Origin: an uncultured Lachnospiraceae bacterium
GTDB lineage: Bacteria; Bacillota; Clostridia; Lachnospirales; Lachnospiraceae
DNA length: 32,220 nucleotides
NCBI GenBank assembly: GCA_947625015.1
Contig: CANQMR010000029.1
Location: forward strand, 1 to 32,220
Direction: 5' to 3'
Shown: positions 15,763-23,678 of the stretch, piece after piece
How the letters are laid out: the number at the start of each line of letters is the position of its first letter
How positions within the stretch are numbered: position 1 is the stretch's first letter
Made by a program: the position numbers and the translations under genes
Notes under the pieces: generated by a model
What the model was told of the DNA's origin: nothing
Databases searched by the model: none
What the model saw: the letters and a program-made list of their open reading frames with translations, nothing else

Positions 15763-16777
15763 AATACATTGGCACCCCGCTTCCTAACTGGTTCATCAAA
15801 TCAACAAGCACCTCCGCCTCGGTCTTCTCCTTCTCCGGCTTTACGAAACCCATCAGGCTGGCAAGATAACCGCCGGAGCTTTTCGGCTCATAGAACAAAT
15901 CCACGCCGCTGGTTTCCTTCACATAAGCATCAAACTCCTCCGAAGTCTTGATACCGTCAATCAGGCCGTTCTCTACCGCCTGTTTCGCCGTATAGATTCT
16001 TCCGTCAGCCAGTTTCTTTACTTCCGCTTCAGACATATTCCGGCCCTTTGCCACAATTCCCACAAACTGCTCGTAATACTCGTCCACTACAGACTGGTAG
16101 ATTGCCTTCTGCTCGCCGGTCATCGGCTTTCCGGCAGAACCCATGTCCTTATTCTCCGCAGATACAATATTTACTTCCTTAATGCCCAATTTCTTGTAAA
16201 GCTCCGACATGTCATAATTTGACATGATAACGCCGATAGAACCGGTTGTGGTAATCCGGTTGGCGTACTGCTCATCAGAAGAGGAAGCAATGTATACGCC
16301 GCCGGAACAGCACATACTCTCCATGTATGCCCAGATTGGCCGCCCGGTCTTTTCCTTATACTCCATCAGTTTCAGATAAAGTTCGTCGGCCTCATAGACC
16401 GTTCCGCCCGGCGTATCCAGCCGCAGGATAATGCCCTTGTTCGCATCGTTGTCTATCAGTTTATTCACATACGCCATCAGCAGATCATGGTTATAGCCTT
16501 CCCCGCTGTATATGCTGGCACCGCCGGACGCCTGAATGGTTCCCTCAATGGGAAGGACTGCAATAAACTCTTCGCCGTTCGGCATATCCGCCAGCATGGC
16601 GGACACATCTCCCGTTCCATACAGGCTGTCCATAATGCTTCCAAAACCGGAAGCCATCTGCTCCTCACTGTCTGCCGCCAGCCGCTTAGAAAGGGCGTTG
16701 GTCAGCACGCTGGCAATACCGCCCACAATAAAGATAACGGCTGCCACAATAAACCATGTGGTCTGTTTCTTATTCAT
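15740..16777 (-). CDS. sppA: signal peptide peptidase SppA
   Basis: Protein of 345 residues with one N-terminal membrane helix (7-28) and an S49 serine protease domain outside. IILRLDTPGGTVYEADEL (116-133) is the oxyanion region, S158 in MCCSGGVYIA is the nucleophile, and K210 in NKDMGS is the general base. The 52-residue spacing between them equals that of the Bacillus subtilis enzyme. SppA degrades leftover signal peptides in the membrane. The ATG follows AAGGAG, which lies in the 18-bp gap after the carboxyltransferase stop. It is the middle gene of the operon and is overlapped by the RDD gene. Confidence 0.93.
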   Translation of the reverse strand: MNKKQTTWFIVAAVIFIVGGIASVLTNALSKRLAADSEEQMASGFGSIMDSLYGTGDVSAMLADMPNGEEFIAVLPIEGTIQASGGASIYSGEGYNHDLLMAYVNKLIDNDANKGIILRLDTPGGTVYEADELYLKLMEYKEKTGRPIWAYMESMCCSGGVYIASSSDEQYANRITTTGSIGVIMSNYDMSELYKKLGIKEVNIVSAENKDMGSAGKPMTGEQKAIYQSVVDEYYEQFVGIVAKGRNMSEAEVKKLADGRIYTAKQAVENGLIDGIKTSEEFDAYVKETSGVDLFYEPKSSGGYLASLMGFVKPEKEKTEAEVLVDLMNQLGSGVPMYYAKPIGE

Positions 16778-16795
16778 CTTTTCTCTTCTCCTTTT

Positions 16796-18340
16796 TTATA
16801 AAGGTATGTTGCCATGCTTTTTGTATGGCCTTTGTACCTCTTTCGTCTTAAGGGCGTCTAACGCCGCCATAATCTTCTTCTTGGTCTCGTCCGGACGGAT
16901 TACCTCGTCCACAAAGCCTCTCTTCGCCGCAATATAGGGGTTTAAAAACTTATCGCTGTACTCGTCAATCAGCTCCGCCCGCTTAGCCTCCGGATTCTCT
17001 GCCGCCTGAATCTGCTTTCTCCCTACAATGTTAATCGCGCCTTCCGCGCCCATAACCGCAATCTCAGCAATGGGCCATGCGTACACGATATCCGCCCCCA
17101 TCTGCTTGGAGTTCATGGCAATGTAAGCGCCGCCGTAAGCCTTCCGCATAATCAGGGAAATCTTGGGAACCGTCGCCTCGGAAAAGGCATATAAAATCTT
17201 TGCCCCATGCCGGATAATTCCGTTGTGCTCCTGCTCGGAGCCCGGTAAAAATGCGGGCACGTCAATCAGGGAAACCAATGGAATGTTAAAGCAGTCGCAA
17301 AACCGGATAAATCTGGCCATCTTGTCCGAAGCGTCAATATCCAAAGAGCCGCCCTTGAAATTCGCCTGATTGCAGACAAATCCCACCGTATTGCCCTCCA
17401 TTCTGCCAAAGCCAACCACTGCATTCTTTGCCCAGTTCTTCTGTACCTCAAAAAAGCTGTCCCGGTCAATCATGGTATTGATAACATCATGGACGTCATA
17501 GCTTTTCTTCTTATTGTCCGGCACGATGTTGACAAGGTTCTTGCACTGGTCCACGCTTCTGCCCGGTTTAACCGGCAGCGGCGACTGGTTGTTGTCGGGG
17601 AGATAGGAAAGGAGTTCCCGCACGCCCCCAAGACAATTCTTTTCGCTCTTATAGAGGAAATGCGCCACACCGGATTTGGCGGCATGCGTCATGGCTCCGC
17701 CTAACTCCTCCGGCGTAAGCTCCTCCCCGATTACCGTCTTTACCACCTGTGGACCGGTAATGAACATTTTACTAATCTCATCTACCACAAAAATATAATC
17801 GCAGATTGCAGGCGAATAACATGCGCCGCCGGAGCAGGGCCCCAAAATCACAGTAATCTGCGGAATCACGCCGGAGGCAATGGTATTGCGCTCAAATATG
17901 CCGGAATATCCGCTTAGCGAATCAATGCCCTCTTCAATCCTCGCTCCGCCGCTGTCATTAATCGTAACAATCGGACAACGCATCTTAAGCGCCATATCCT
18001 GAATATTCACAATCTTGCGGGAATGATATTCCCCAAGGCTTCCCCCGATTACCGTAAAGTCCTCAGAACAGGCAAATACGGTTCTGCCGTTCACCTTGCC
18101 GTAACCGGTAACTACGCCGTCGCCGGGCGTCCGCTTCTTGTCCAGACCGAAATCGTCAATGCGGGACTCCACCAGGTCATTGACCTCCACAAAAGTACCC
18201 TCGTCAAACAACAAATCCAGTCTCTCCCTGGCAGTCAGCTTTCCCTTCTCGTGCTGCTTATCAATGGCGGCCTGTCCACCGCCAAGCCTCGCCTGTCTGC
18301 GGCGGCCTTCCAAATCCTCTATCGCTTCATTCCAGTCCAA
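16796..18340 (-). CDS. acyl-CoA carboxyltransferase subunit (propionyl-/methylmalonyl-CoA type)
   Basis: Protein of 514 residues, the full length of the carboxyltransferase subunit of biotin-dependent enzymes. The N-terminal crotonase-like half has KGKLTARERLDLLFDEGTF and LGPCSGGACYSPAICDYIF; the C-terminal half has IPLVSLIDVPAFLPGSEQE and MRKAYGGAYIAMNSKQMGAD. It moves CO2 between biotin and an acyl-CoA, as in propionyl-CoA carboxylase beta or methylmalonyl-CoA decarboxylase alpha. No biotin carrier, biotin carboxylase or sodium-pump subunit is beside it, so its partners lie elsewhere or were lost. The start codon is TTG at 18340, fixed by AGGAGG 8 bases upstream. The promoter at 18392-18420 drives it, with sppA and the RDD gene downstream. 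Confidence 0.9.
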   Translation of the reverse strand: MDWNEAIEDLEGRRRQARLGGGQAAIDKQHEKGKLTARERLDLLFDEGTFVEVNDLVESRIDDFGLDKKRTPGDGVVTGYGKVNGRTVFACSEDFTVIGGSLGEYHSRKIVNIQDMALKMRCPIVTINDSGGARIEEGIDSLSGYSGIFERNTIASGVIPQITVILGPCSGGACYSPAICDYIFVVDEISKMFITGPQVVKTVIGEELTPEELGGAMTHAAKSGVAHFLYKSEKNCLGGVRELLSYLPDNNQSPLPVKPGRSVDQCKNLVNIVPDNKKKSYDVHDVINTMIDRDSFFEVQKNWAKNAVVGFGRMEGNTVGFVCNQANFKGGSLDIDASDKMARFIRFCDCFNIPLVSLIDVPAFLPGSEQEHNGIIRHGAKILYAFSEATVPKISLIMRKAYGGAYIAMNSKQMGADIVYAWPIAEIAVMGAEGAINIVGRKQIQAAENPEAKRAELIDEYSDKFLNPYIAAKRGFVDEVIRPDETKKKIMAALDALKTKEVQRPYKKHGNIPL

Positions 18341-18391
18341 AATCCGTACCTCCTGTTTCTACACATTTATTATTTTTCCCTTATATAATAG

Positions 18392-18420
18392 ACTATACAC
18401 CATTCATTGTCCATTTTCAA
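18392..18420 (-). promoter_or_regulatory. sigma-A promoter for the carboxyltransferase-sppA-RDD operon
   Basis: On the minus strand TTGAAA (18420-18415), a 17-bp spacer and TATAGT (18397-18392) form a good promoter. The -35 box overlaps the stop codon of the upstream nucleotidase gene. No terminator lies between, so read-through is also possible. Confidence 0.75.
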
Positions 18421-19208
18421 CCCATATCAACCCATATATTCTCCCTGCGGTTCACAATGAAAAAGCCCTTGTCGTTCAAGGTATTCTCCCTGTTGTACAG
18501 TAGCTCCGTATTGTTCATCTGCCGCACAACGGCTCCCGCCGTCTCCGCAATGCAGTGCATGGCCGCCGTATCCCATTCACAGGTAAGGCCGAAACGGTAA
18601 TACACATCCGCCCTTTGCTCCGCCACCAGACAACCTTTTAGGGAGCTCCCGGCAGAAATGGTCTCTGAAATCCGGCTTTGGTGCGCCGCAATCAGATTCT
18701 CCTCCTTTTCTGTGGAGTGGGATTTGCTGCCCACCCAGATTAAATGGTCCAGTTTATCCGATACGGAAAGCCTCTTGACGCCGCCGTTTGCCCCATCCTG
18801 CTTATAGGCGCCCTCCTCCTTAGCGGCATAATATAAATCCTTCGTCACAGGCACATAGATTACTCCCACTATCGGCTTTTGCCGGCAGACCAGAGCAATA
18901 TTAACCGTAAATTCCCCATTGCGCTTTACAAATTCCTTCGTGCCGTCTAAAGGGTCCACAATAAAACAGTAGTCGTTCTCCCTCCGGCTCCTGTCATCCT
19001 TAAGCTCCTCGGAAAGAATGGCGCAGTCCGGAAAATGCTTTTGCAGGCCCTCCACAATAATGGCGTTCGCAGCTTTGTCCGCCGCCGTCAGGGGCGAAGA
19101 ATCCTCCTTGTAATCCACCTGAAAATCCGTATTGTAAATCTCCATAATCTTTAACCCGGCCTTCACTGCCAGATCCTTTAACACCTGTAATACTTCTTTC
19201 TGATTCAT
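18417..19208 (-). CDS. cysQ: 3'(2'),5'-bisphosphate nucleotidase / inositol monophosphatase family
   Basis: Protein of 263 residues from ATG 19208. The metal-binding motifs of the family are present: SEE (66-68), IVDPLDGTKEFV with DPLDGT at 85-90, and a C-terminal CEWDTAAMHCIAE. The EDSSPLTAADKAAN segment before them is typical of CysQ. The enzyme removes the 3' phosphate from PAP, a by-product of sulfate assimilation and of carrier-protein modification; broader inositol-phosphatase activity is possible. I chose this ATG, nine codons inside the longer frame, because AAGGAG lies 8 bases upstream and homologues begin with this helix. It is followed closely by the carboxyltransferase promoter. 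Confidence 0.85.
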   Translation of the reverse strand: MNQKEVLQVLKDLAVKAGLKIMEIYNTDFQVDYKEDSSPLTAADKAANAIIVEGLQKHFPDCAILSEELKDDRSRRENDYCFIVDPLDGTKEFVKRNGEFTVNIALVCRQKPIVGVIYVPVTKDLYYAAKEEGAYKQDGANGGVKRLSVSDKLDHLIWVGSKSHSTEKEENLIAAHQSRISETISAGSSLKGCLVAEQRADVYYRFGLTCEWDTAAMHCIAETAGAVVRQMNNTELLYNRENTLNDKGFFIVNRRENIWVDMG

Positions 19209-19283
19209 CACCTTTTCTCCTTGATCAAATAACAATGATGGCCTTCCAGTAAGACGATGGTCCGGACGTCGCTTCTCTTTTAC

Positions 19284-19330
19284 CAGAATAACAATAATAA
19301 TAATGCAGGCAGCTTATATACTACCTGCAT
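19284..19330 (-). terminator. intrinsic terminator after the repeat protein gene
   Basis: On the minus strand ATGCAGGTAG (19330-19321) pairs with CTGCCTGCAT (19312-19303), a 10-bp stem with one G-U pair. TATTATTATTGTT follows. It lies 29 bases after the stop of the membrane repeat protein. Confidence 0.75.
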
Positions 19331-19358
19331 CTATATCTCAACTATCCGCCATTGCTGT

Positions 19359-20885
19359 TCAAGAAGATGAAGCGGCAAACAATGCGGCGATCTCATCCGG
19401 CGTAAGCTGTTTGTTCGGATCGTCAGAGATTGGCTGTACCTTGACCGGTTCCTTTTTCGGGGCCGGTTCCGCAGCCGCAAACAATGCGGCAATCTCATCC
19501 GGCGTAAGCTGCTTGTTCGGATCATCAGAAACCGGGGCCACCGCTTTCGGCTCCGGCGCGGGTTCCGGCTTAGCTTCCTTCTTAGGCGCGGGGTCCGCAG
19601 CCGCAAACAATGCGGCAATCTCATCCGGCGTAAGCTGTTTGTTCGGATCATTACCCAGATCGCCAATCGTCTTAATCTGACCTGAAACCGGTTCGGCAAC
19701 AGGTTCTTCTGCCTGTCCCGCAAACTCCTCTATCGTCTCTTCAACGGCTTTCTCTGCCGGACCCGCAACAGGTTCTTCTGTCTGTCCCGCAAACTCCTCT
19801 ACTGTCTCCTCAACGGTTTTCTCCGCCAGACCCGCAACAGGTTCTTCGGCTTGTCCCGCAAACTCCTCTATTGTCTCCTCAACAGCTTTCTCCGCCAGAC
19901 CCGCAGCAGATTCTTCTTCGGTCTGCCCTGCAAACTCTTCCGCCGCTAATCCCCCAACGGGTTCCTCCGGCAGTGTTCCTATCGGTTCCTGCTCATCAGA
20001 TCTGCCCACAACTGTAAAAGTCGGCGTAAATTCTTCCGGGCTCTCCGTTCCGGCGTCAACGGTTTCTGTAACTGCTTTTGCAGGTTCTTCTATGGGTTCC
20101 ATTCCTTCCTGACCCTTGTTCTCTGCCACAGCCTCCGCCTCATTCACTGCGAAGCCCCCCTGCGCCGCCTCAACGGCCGTTACGTCAGGCATACCCGCCA
20201 CAGGCTGCACATTTGCGGCAAACCGGATATGTTGAATACTGTTAGACACATTCTGTAATTCTCTGGCTATGCTGTTTAACTGTATACCCATCTCCTGATC
20301 CATGCTGCCGGACTGGCTCTTTAAATATTCTACAATCTCTCCCAAAGTATTGACAACCTCTGTGTTGTCCGGCTGTAACTGATCAAATCCCTGCACCATG
20401 GTGTCGCTTATCTGGTTCCGCAGGTCCTTAATCGTAGAAATAACCTTGGTCGTATTGCTCTGGTCATATTTAATCATCAGTTTCGTCGCCTTGTTATGGG
20501 CATTGGACAGGGAAATCAGATTCTTATAAAGCGCTTCCTGGCTCTCGCTGTAATTATTCTCTAAGGCAGCCACGCTCTTGGCGGCCTTCCGGGTATAGAG
20601 ATAAGTCGCCTTTCCAATCTGTGTCTGTACGCCGCTCATGGCTTCTAATTGGTTGGCAATGCCGTCCACAGAATTCTTAATCTGCACATTCAGGGATTTG
20701 TTCCGCATGGTGGCGAAAGAAATTATGCTCTGGGTCAAAATGAACGCACAAATCAGAAATAAGGCGCTCATTCCGATTACGGCAAAAAAGAGATTATGAT
20801 ACATGATTAAGGTATAAATCAACCCTATGCCGGACGTCAGGGTGGCTAACACCCAGACCGCAAGTTTGTTGTCCTGTCTACTCAT
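19359..20885 (-). CDS. membrane-anchored repeat protein with three FliM-like C-terminal peptides
   Basis: Protein of 508 residues of no family I recognise. Two adjacent membrane helices lie near the N-terminus (VLATLTSGIGLIYTLIMY and FFAVIGMSALFLICAFIL). A helical, coiled-coil-like region of about 180 residues follows. Next is an acidic alanine/glutamate-rich region with four 23-residue repeats (EEFAGQ.EEPVAG.AEK.VEET). The end holds three copies of DPNKQLTPDEIAALFAA (413-429, 455-471, 489-505) joined by proline/lysine linkers. LTPDEIAALF resembles the CheY-binding N-terminal peptide of FliM (LSQDEIDALL). The helices and coiled coil suggest a membrane scaffold with cytoplasmic docking peptides; that is inference. 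It has its own promoter (20968-20996), GGAGG before the ATG and a terminator, so it is a single-gene unit. Confidence 0.8.
   Translation of the reverse strand: MSRQDNKLAVWVLATLTSGIGLIYTLIMYHNLFFAVIGMSALFLICAFILTQSIISFATMRNKSLNVQIKNSVDGIANQLEAMSGVQTQIGKATYLYTRKAAKSVAALENNYSESQEALYKNLISLSNAHNKATKLMIKYDQSNTTKVISTIKDLRNQISDTMVQGFDQLQPDNTEVVNTLGEIVEYLKSQSGSMDQEMGIQLNSIARELQNVSNSIQHIRFAANVQPVAGMPDVTAVEAAQGGFAVNEAEAVAENKGQEGMEPIEEPAKAVTETVDAGTESPEEFTPTFTVVGRSDEQEPIGTLPEEPVGGLAAEEFAGQTEEESAAGLAEKAVEETIEEFAGQAEEPVAGLAEKTVEETVEEFAGQTEEPVAGPAEKAVEETIEEFAGQAEEPVAEPVSGQIKTIGDLGNDPNKQLTPDEIAALFAAADPAPKKEAKPEPAPEPKAVAPVSDDPNKQLTPDEIAALFAAAEPAPKKEPVKVQPISDDPNKQLTPDEIAALFAASSS
19369..19652. repeat. three ~51-bp repeats encoding the LTPDEIAALFA peptide
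   Basis: The unit reads, on the plus strand, GCGGCRATCTCATCCGGCGT followed by AAGCTGYTTGTTCGGATC. It occurs near 19385, 19487 and 19612. The copies are almost identical in DNA, while the linkers between them differ, suggesting recent duplication or strong constraint on the peptide. Confidence 0.85.
19693..19945. repeat. 69-bp tandem repeats in the repeat protein gene
   Basis: GCAAACTCCTC recurs at 19720, 19789 and 19858 (69 bp apart), and a diverged GCAAACTCTTC occurs at 19930 (72 bp). The units encode the 23-residue acidic repeat between the helical region and the C-terminal peptides. Confidence 0.85.
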
Positions 20886-20967
20886 ATTGTTATCCTCCGT
20901 TATCGCAGTTTCCCTGATATAACTTTATCATACTTTATATATTATGCTTAGGGCATGTTCTTTACTC

Positions 20968-20996
20968 ATTATACATGAAAAACGGAATTTCGTAAA
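20968..20996 (-). promoter_or_regulatory. sigma-A promoter for the membrane repeat protein
   Basis: On the minus strand TTTACG (20996-20991), a 17-bp spacer and TATAAT (20973-20968) lie about 85 bases before the ATG at 20885. Confidence 0.7.
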
Positions 20997-21032
20997 GAAA
21001 AAGTATAAGTAAACCGCCGGAAAACAATACGA

Positions 21033-21063
21033 CGGCGTTAACCGTCCTATACGGTTAACGCCG
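21033..21063 (-). terminator. GC-rich hairpin terminator ending the secreted-protein pair
   Basis: CGGCGTTAACCGT (21033-21045) and ACGGTTAACGCCG (21051-21063) form a perfect 13-bp stem with a 5-base loop. On the minus strand it is followed by TCGTATTGTTTTCC, a modest U tract. It lies about 70 bases after the stop at 21136. Confidence 0.7.
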
Positions 21064-21135
21064 CCGCATGATTAGCTTAACAGAAAATAATGTACTTTCA
21101 TACCTTATTCCCCATACAACTGCTATACCGGATAA

Positions 21136-22494
21136 TTACTTCTTCGAAAATTCGAAGGATTCCCAGCTGCCTGTCGCATACGGTCCGCCATCTGAGGTTG
21201 CAACTCTATCCTCTGTATCCCCGGCATATCTGTAGGTTGTCTGAATATGCACTCTTCCCTCCGGATCGTTTGGAATCGGCACAAGATCAAACTTGCTAAA
21301 TGCACCTGTATGTTTATTTTGGTATGCTATATATATTGTGGTTGGCTTATACATTGAGGTATCCACCTCGGAATACGTTTCGACTCCTGTATAATAATCC
21401 TTACCACTCCTTGTCCTTTTCAAATACTGTGAACCATATGCAATCGTTTTCTTGTTCCCTACCTTCTGATAGAGCGGATTGCCCTCTGCATCATAAGTAA
21501 CCACAAGGATACCGGTAAGTTTATAGTTCTTGTTGCTCATCTTTACTGTCAGCTTACCGCTGTTACCCTTTAAGAATTTGCGGTATACTACAGACGCCTT
21601 GCTACCATATGCCTTATTGGCTGACTTATTCACATACATGTTCGTCTTGCCCAGCTTAATTGAAGCAACCGGATTTGTTGTCTTTAATACCTTGTAGCTG
21701 GTTGTGTGCACATACTTTATCTCGTTCGCCGGATTGTACTTCACATGCGGCTTGCCGTCTCCGCCGGTCGCAATAACGGCTGTAACATAGGTATCCTCAC
21801 TGGAACTGTACGCATAAATTGCATGTGTAGTCACGCCCTCAAAATAAGTATCGCCATATACGGTTTCAGGAATACCATCCTCGTCTGTTTCTGTCCACTC
21901 CAACTGTTTCCGTTCAAACAACTCGCCATTGTTTAATACGAGTTCCCGGTCGTAACTATAGAACCGGTAATAGTATTTACCCGTAGCCGGATCATACACA
22001 GAGGAAGTATTGTAATATTCTTTATCTTCCGGATCATATATACGCTCGCCAATCCGGCCGATATTTTCTTGCTCATAGGTATTATAGGTAATCTTATAAG
22101 TTCCTGTCTTTAAAAATCTCAACTCATAATCGCCGGTAGCGATATACTTAATTGCATTAGTATAATTATTATTATAAGCCGCAGTAGCAGCAGAACCTTC
22201 GCCATAGGCTGCTGAATTAGCAAAATAAGCCTTGGTATGATAAAATGTAGATTCAGGGTTTGTCGCTGTCTGTACAGATTTTACCTTTTTCTTTGATTTG
22301 GCAAGGGACTTCTTATTTACCTTAATCCCTGAAGCATCATTTATATCAACCTCGTAGCCAACAGACACTACCTCTTTCTTTTCGTCCATTTTCTTTGTTA
22401 CAATCTTCGCCTCTGCGGTTATATTAGACGCCGATACAGCCAGTGCCAGAGCGCCTAACATCACCCATGTCTTACATTTAGATAAAATTCTCAT
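21136..22494 (-). CDS. secreted protein of unknown function, paralogous C-terminal module
   Basis: Protein of 452 residues. It has a signal peptide (about 1-29, MRILSKCKTWVMLGALALAV... cut near AEA), a lysine-rich stretch (SLAKSKKKVK), then a long beta-rich region with many tyrosines. Residues about 290-410 (YVNKSANKAYGSKASVVYRK, then SNKNYKLTGILVVTYDAEG, then TTIYIAYQNKHTGAFSKFDL) align by eye with the C-terminal half of the neighbouring secreted protein. I recognise no catalytic motif and no anchor signal. AGGAGGTGA precedes the ATG and overlaps the 19-bp gap after the upstream stop, so the two genes form an operon. Role unknown; a surface or matrix protein is a guess. Confidence 0.75.
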   Translation of the reverse strand: MRILSKCKTWVMLGALALAVSASNITAEAKIVTKKMDEKKEVVSVGYEVDINDASGIKVNKKSLAKSKKKVKSVQTATNPESTFYHTKAYFANSAAYGEGSAATAAYNNNYTNAIKYIATGDYELRFLKTGTYKITYNTYEQENIGRIGERIYDPEDKEYYNTSSVYDPATGKYYYRFYSYDRELVLNNGELFERKQLEWTETDEDGIPETVYGDTYFEGVTTHAIYAYSSSEDTYVTAVIATGGDGKPHVKYNPANEIKYVHTTSYKVLKTTNPVASIKLGKTNMYVNKSANKAYGSKASVVYRKFLKGNSGKLTVKMSNKNYKLTGILVVTYDAEGNPLYQKVGNKKTIAYGSQYLKRTRSGKDYYTGVETYSEVDTSMYKPTTIYIAYQNKHTGAFSKFDLVPIPNDPEGRVHIQTTYRYAGDTEDRVATSDGGPYATGSWESFEFSKK

Positions 22495-22513
22495 TGCTCA
22501 TTCACCTCCTGTA

Positions 22514-23461
22514 TTAATACTGCCAAAGTATTATGTCACAGCCACTACCGCCCGTATAATAGCTTGTAGTCTTAAGCCCCGTCTTCTTAGTAACCCTAAC
22601 GCACTTAATCTCTTTGATTCCGCGGGAGTTCTTGCCCTTTGCCTTACTTACAGAATACTTTACGCTGTCGCCGGTAAATGTGTTCTTATAAGAAACATAT
22701 ACACATGTGTACTTCTTACTGTCATGGTCATCATATCCATTTGACGCATGGTATTGATACTGATAAAGTTTGGAAAGCGTAATCTTACCGCCGTTCTTAA
22801 TCTTCTTGTAGGTATACGTTCCATTCTTGTCAATTGAGGCAACCACCAGACCGGTAATCTTATACTTGCTGTTCGGTGTGAGCTTTATATTGCCGGATTC
22901 ACCAGTTACTCTGTACTCACTTTCTGATGTAGACGTCCGAACGCCCTTCTTCAGTTTGTTGCTTGCAGAGAGCACCGTCTTGCCGCCAAAAGTTACCTTC
23001 TTATACGCTCCTGACAACTCTCTTACCAGCAGTGTTACCTTGCAACTTCTGCGCACTACGCCCTGATTGTTTACCACATCAAAGGAAAGGGTATATTTAC
23101 CAGTCTTAGCCGCATATAGGGAAATGGTTGCATCTCCCGATGGCACATATGTCTCGGTGGCGGGACGATAATTATTATATGTATACGTTACCTTGGGTAA
23201 AACGCCGCCAGATTTCTTAACCTTCAGATTGGCAATCCTGTCTCCTCCGCCAAATTCTACATCCAAGTTATAAGTATTGCCAAGGACAAGCTCCATCTTC
23301 GTTGTTTCCTTGATATTGTTCTTTGCGTCCCTAAACGTGTCCACATAAACTCCGCCCGGAACCTTCTCCGTTGCCGCATTGACGGTTATAACATTGGCAA
23401 ACATAAAGCAGAGTGTCATAGCCGTTATCATGCTCAACATAATTCTCTTGATTCTTTTCAT
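22514..23461 (-). CDS. secreted protein of unknown function, first gene of the pair
   Basis: Protein of 315 residues with a signal peptide (about 1-29, ending VNA-ATE). Residues 30-150 look like a pre-peptidase or Ig-like beta sandwich (GDATISLYAAKTGKYTLSFDVVN). The rest carries the module shared with the next gene (ASNKLKKG, TPNSKYKITGLVVASIDKNG, YTCVYVSYKNTFTGDSVKYS). It is strongly basic, with many lysines and tyrosines and two late cysteines (in KCVRV and GSGCDI). No enzyme motif is visible. A consensus promoter lies at 23517-23545, and AGGAGG precedes the ATG. It is cotranscribed with the 452-residue protein. Confidence 0.75.
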   Translation of the reverse strand: MKRIKRIMLSMITAMTLCFMFANVITVNAATEKVPGGVYVDTFRDAKNNIKETTKMELVLGNTYNLDVEFGGGDRIANLKVKKSGGVLPKVTYTYNNYRPATETYVPSGDATISLYAAKTGKYTLSFDVVNNQGVVRRSCKVTLLVRELSGAYKKVTFGGKTVLSASNKLKKGVRTSTSESEYRVTGESGNIKLTPNSKYKITGLVVASIDKNGTYTYKKIKNGGKITLSKLYQYQYHASNGYDDHDSKKYTCVYVSYKNTFTGDSVKYSVSKAKGKNSRGIKEIKCVRVTKKTGLKTTSYYTGGSGCDIILWQY

Positions 23462-23516
23462 AAAACTATCCTCCTATTTTTTTCTTTTGCCATTTATCTG
23501 CTTTGGCAACGGATCT

Positions 23517-23545
23517 ATTATATACCCATTTACAAAGAATTACAA
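23517..23545 (-). promoter_or_regulatory. sigma-A promoter for the secreted-protein pair
   Basis: On the minus strand TTGTAA (23545-23540), a 17-bp spacer and TATAAT (23522-23517) lie about 56 bases before the ATG at 23461, just after the cellulase terminator. Confidence 0.75.
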
Positions 23546-23613
23546 GATTCTGTATTTAATATCTTAAGTTTTTTTTAAACCGCCTGCTTTTCAAAGATTA
23601 TTTTACTTAAACA

Positions 23614-23657
23614 AAAAGACCGGCCGGGGCATTTTTACCTGCCCCGCCGGTTTTTTT
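23614..23657 (-). terminator. terminator of the CAP-cellulase operon
   Basis: ACCGG-C-CGGGGCA (23619-23631) pairs with TGCCCCG-CCGGT (23640-23651), a 12-bp GC-rich stem with one bulged base. T-rich runs flank both sides (TCTTTTTG on the minus strand). It lies 28 bases after the cellulase stop. Confidence 0.88.
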
Positions 23658-23678
23658 ACTTTAATTATTCCGTTAAAT

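Noticed and set aside
19303-19680. Plus-strand frame with alanine/serine-rich repeats
   Set aside because: Antisense shadow of the three DEIAALFA repeats of the membrane repeat protein.
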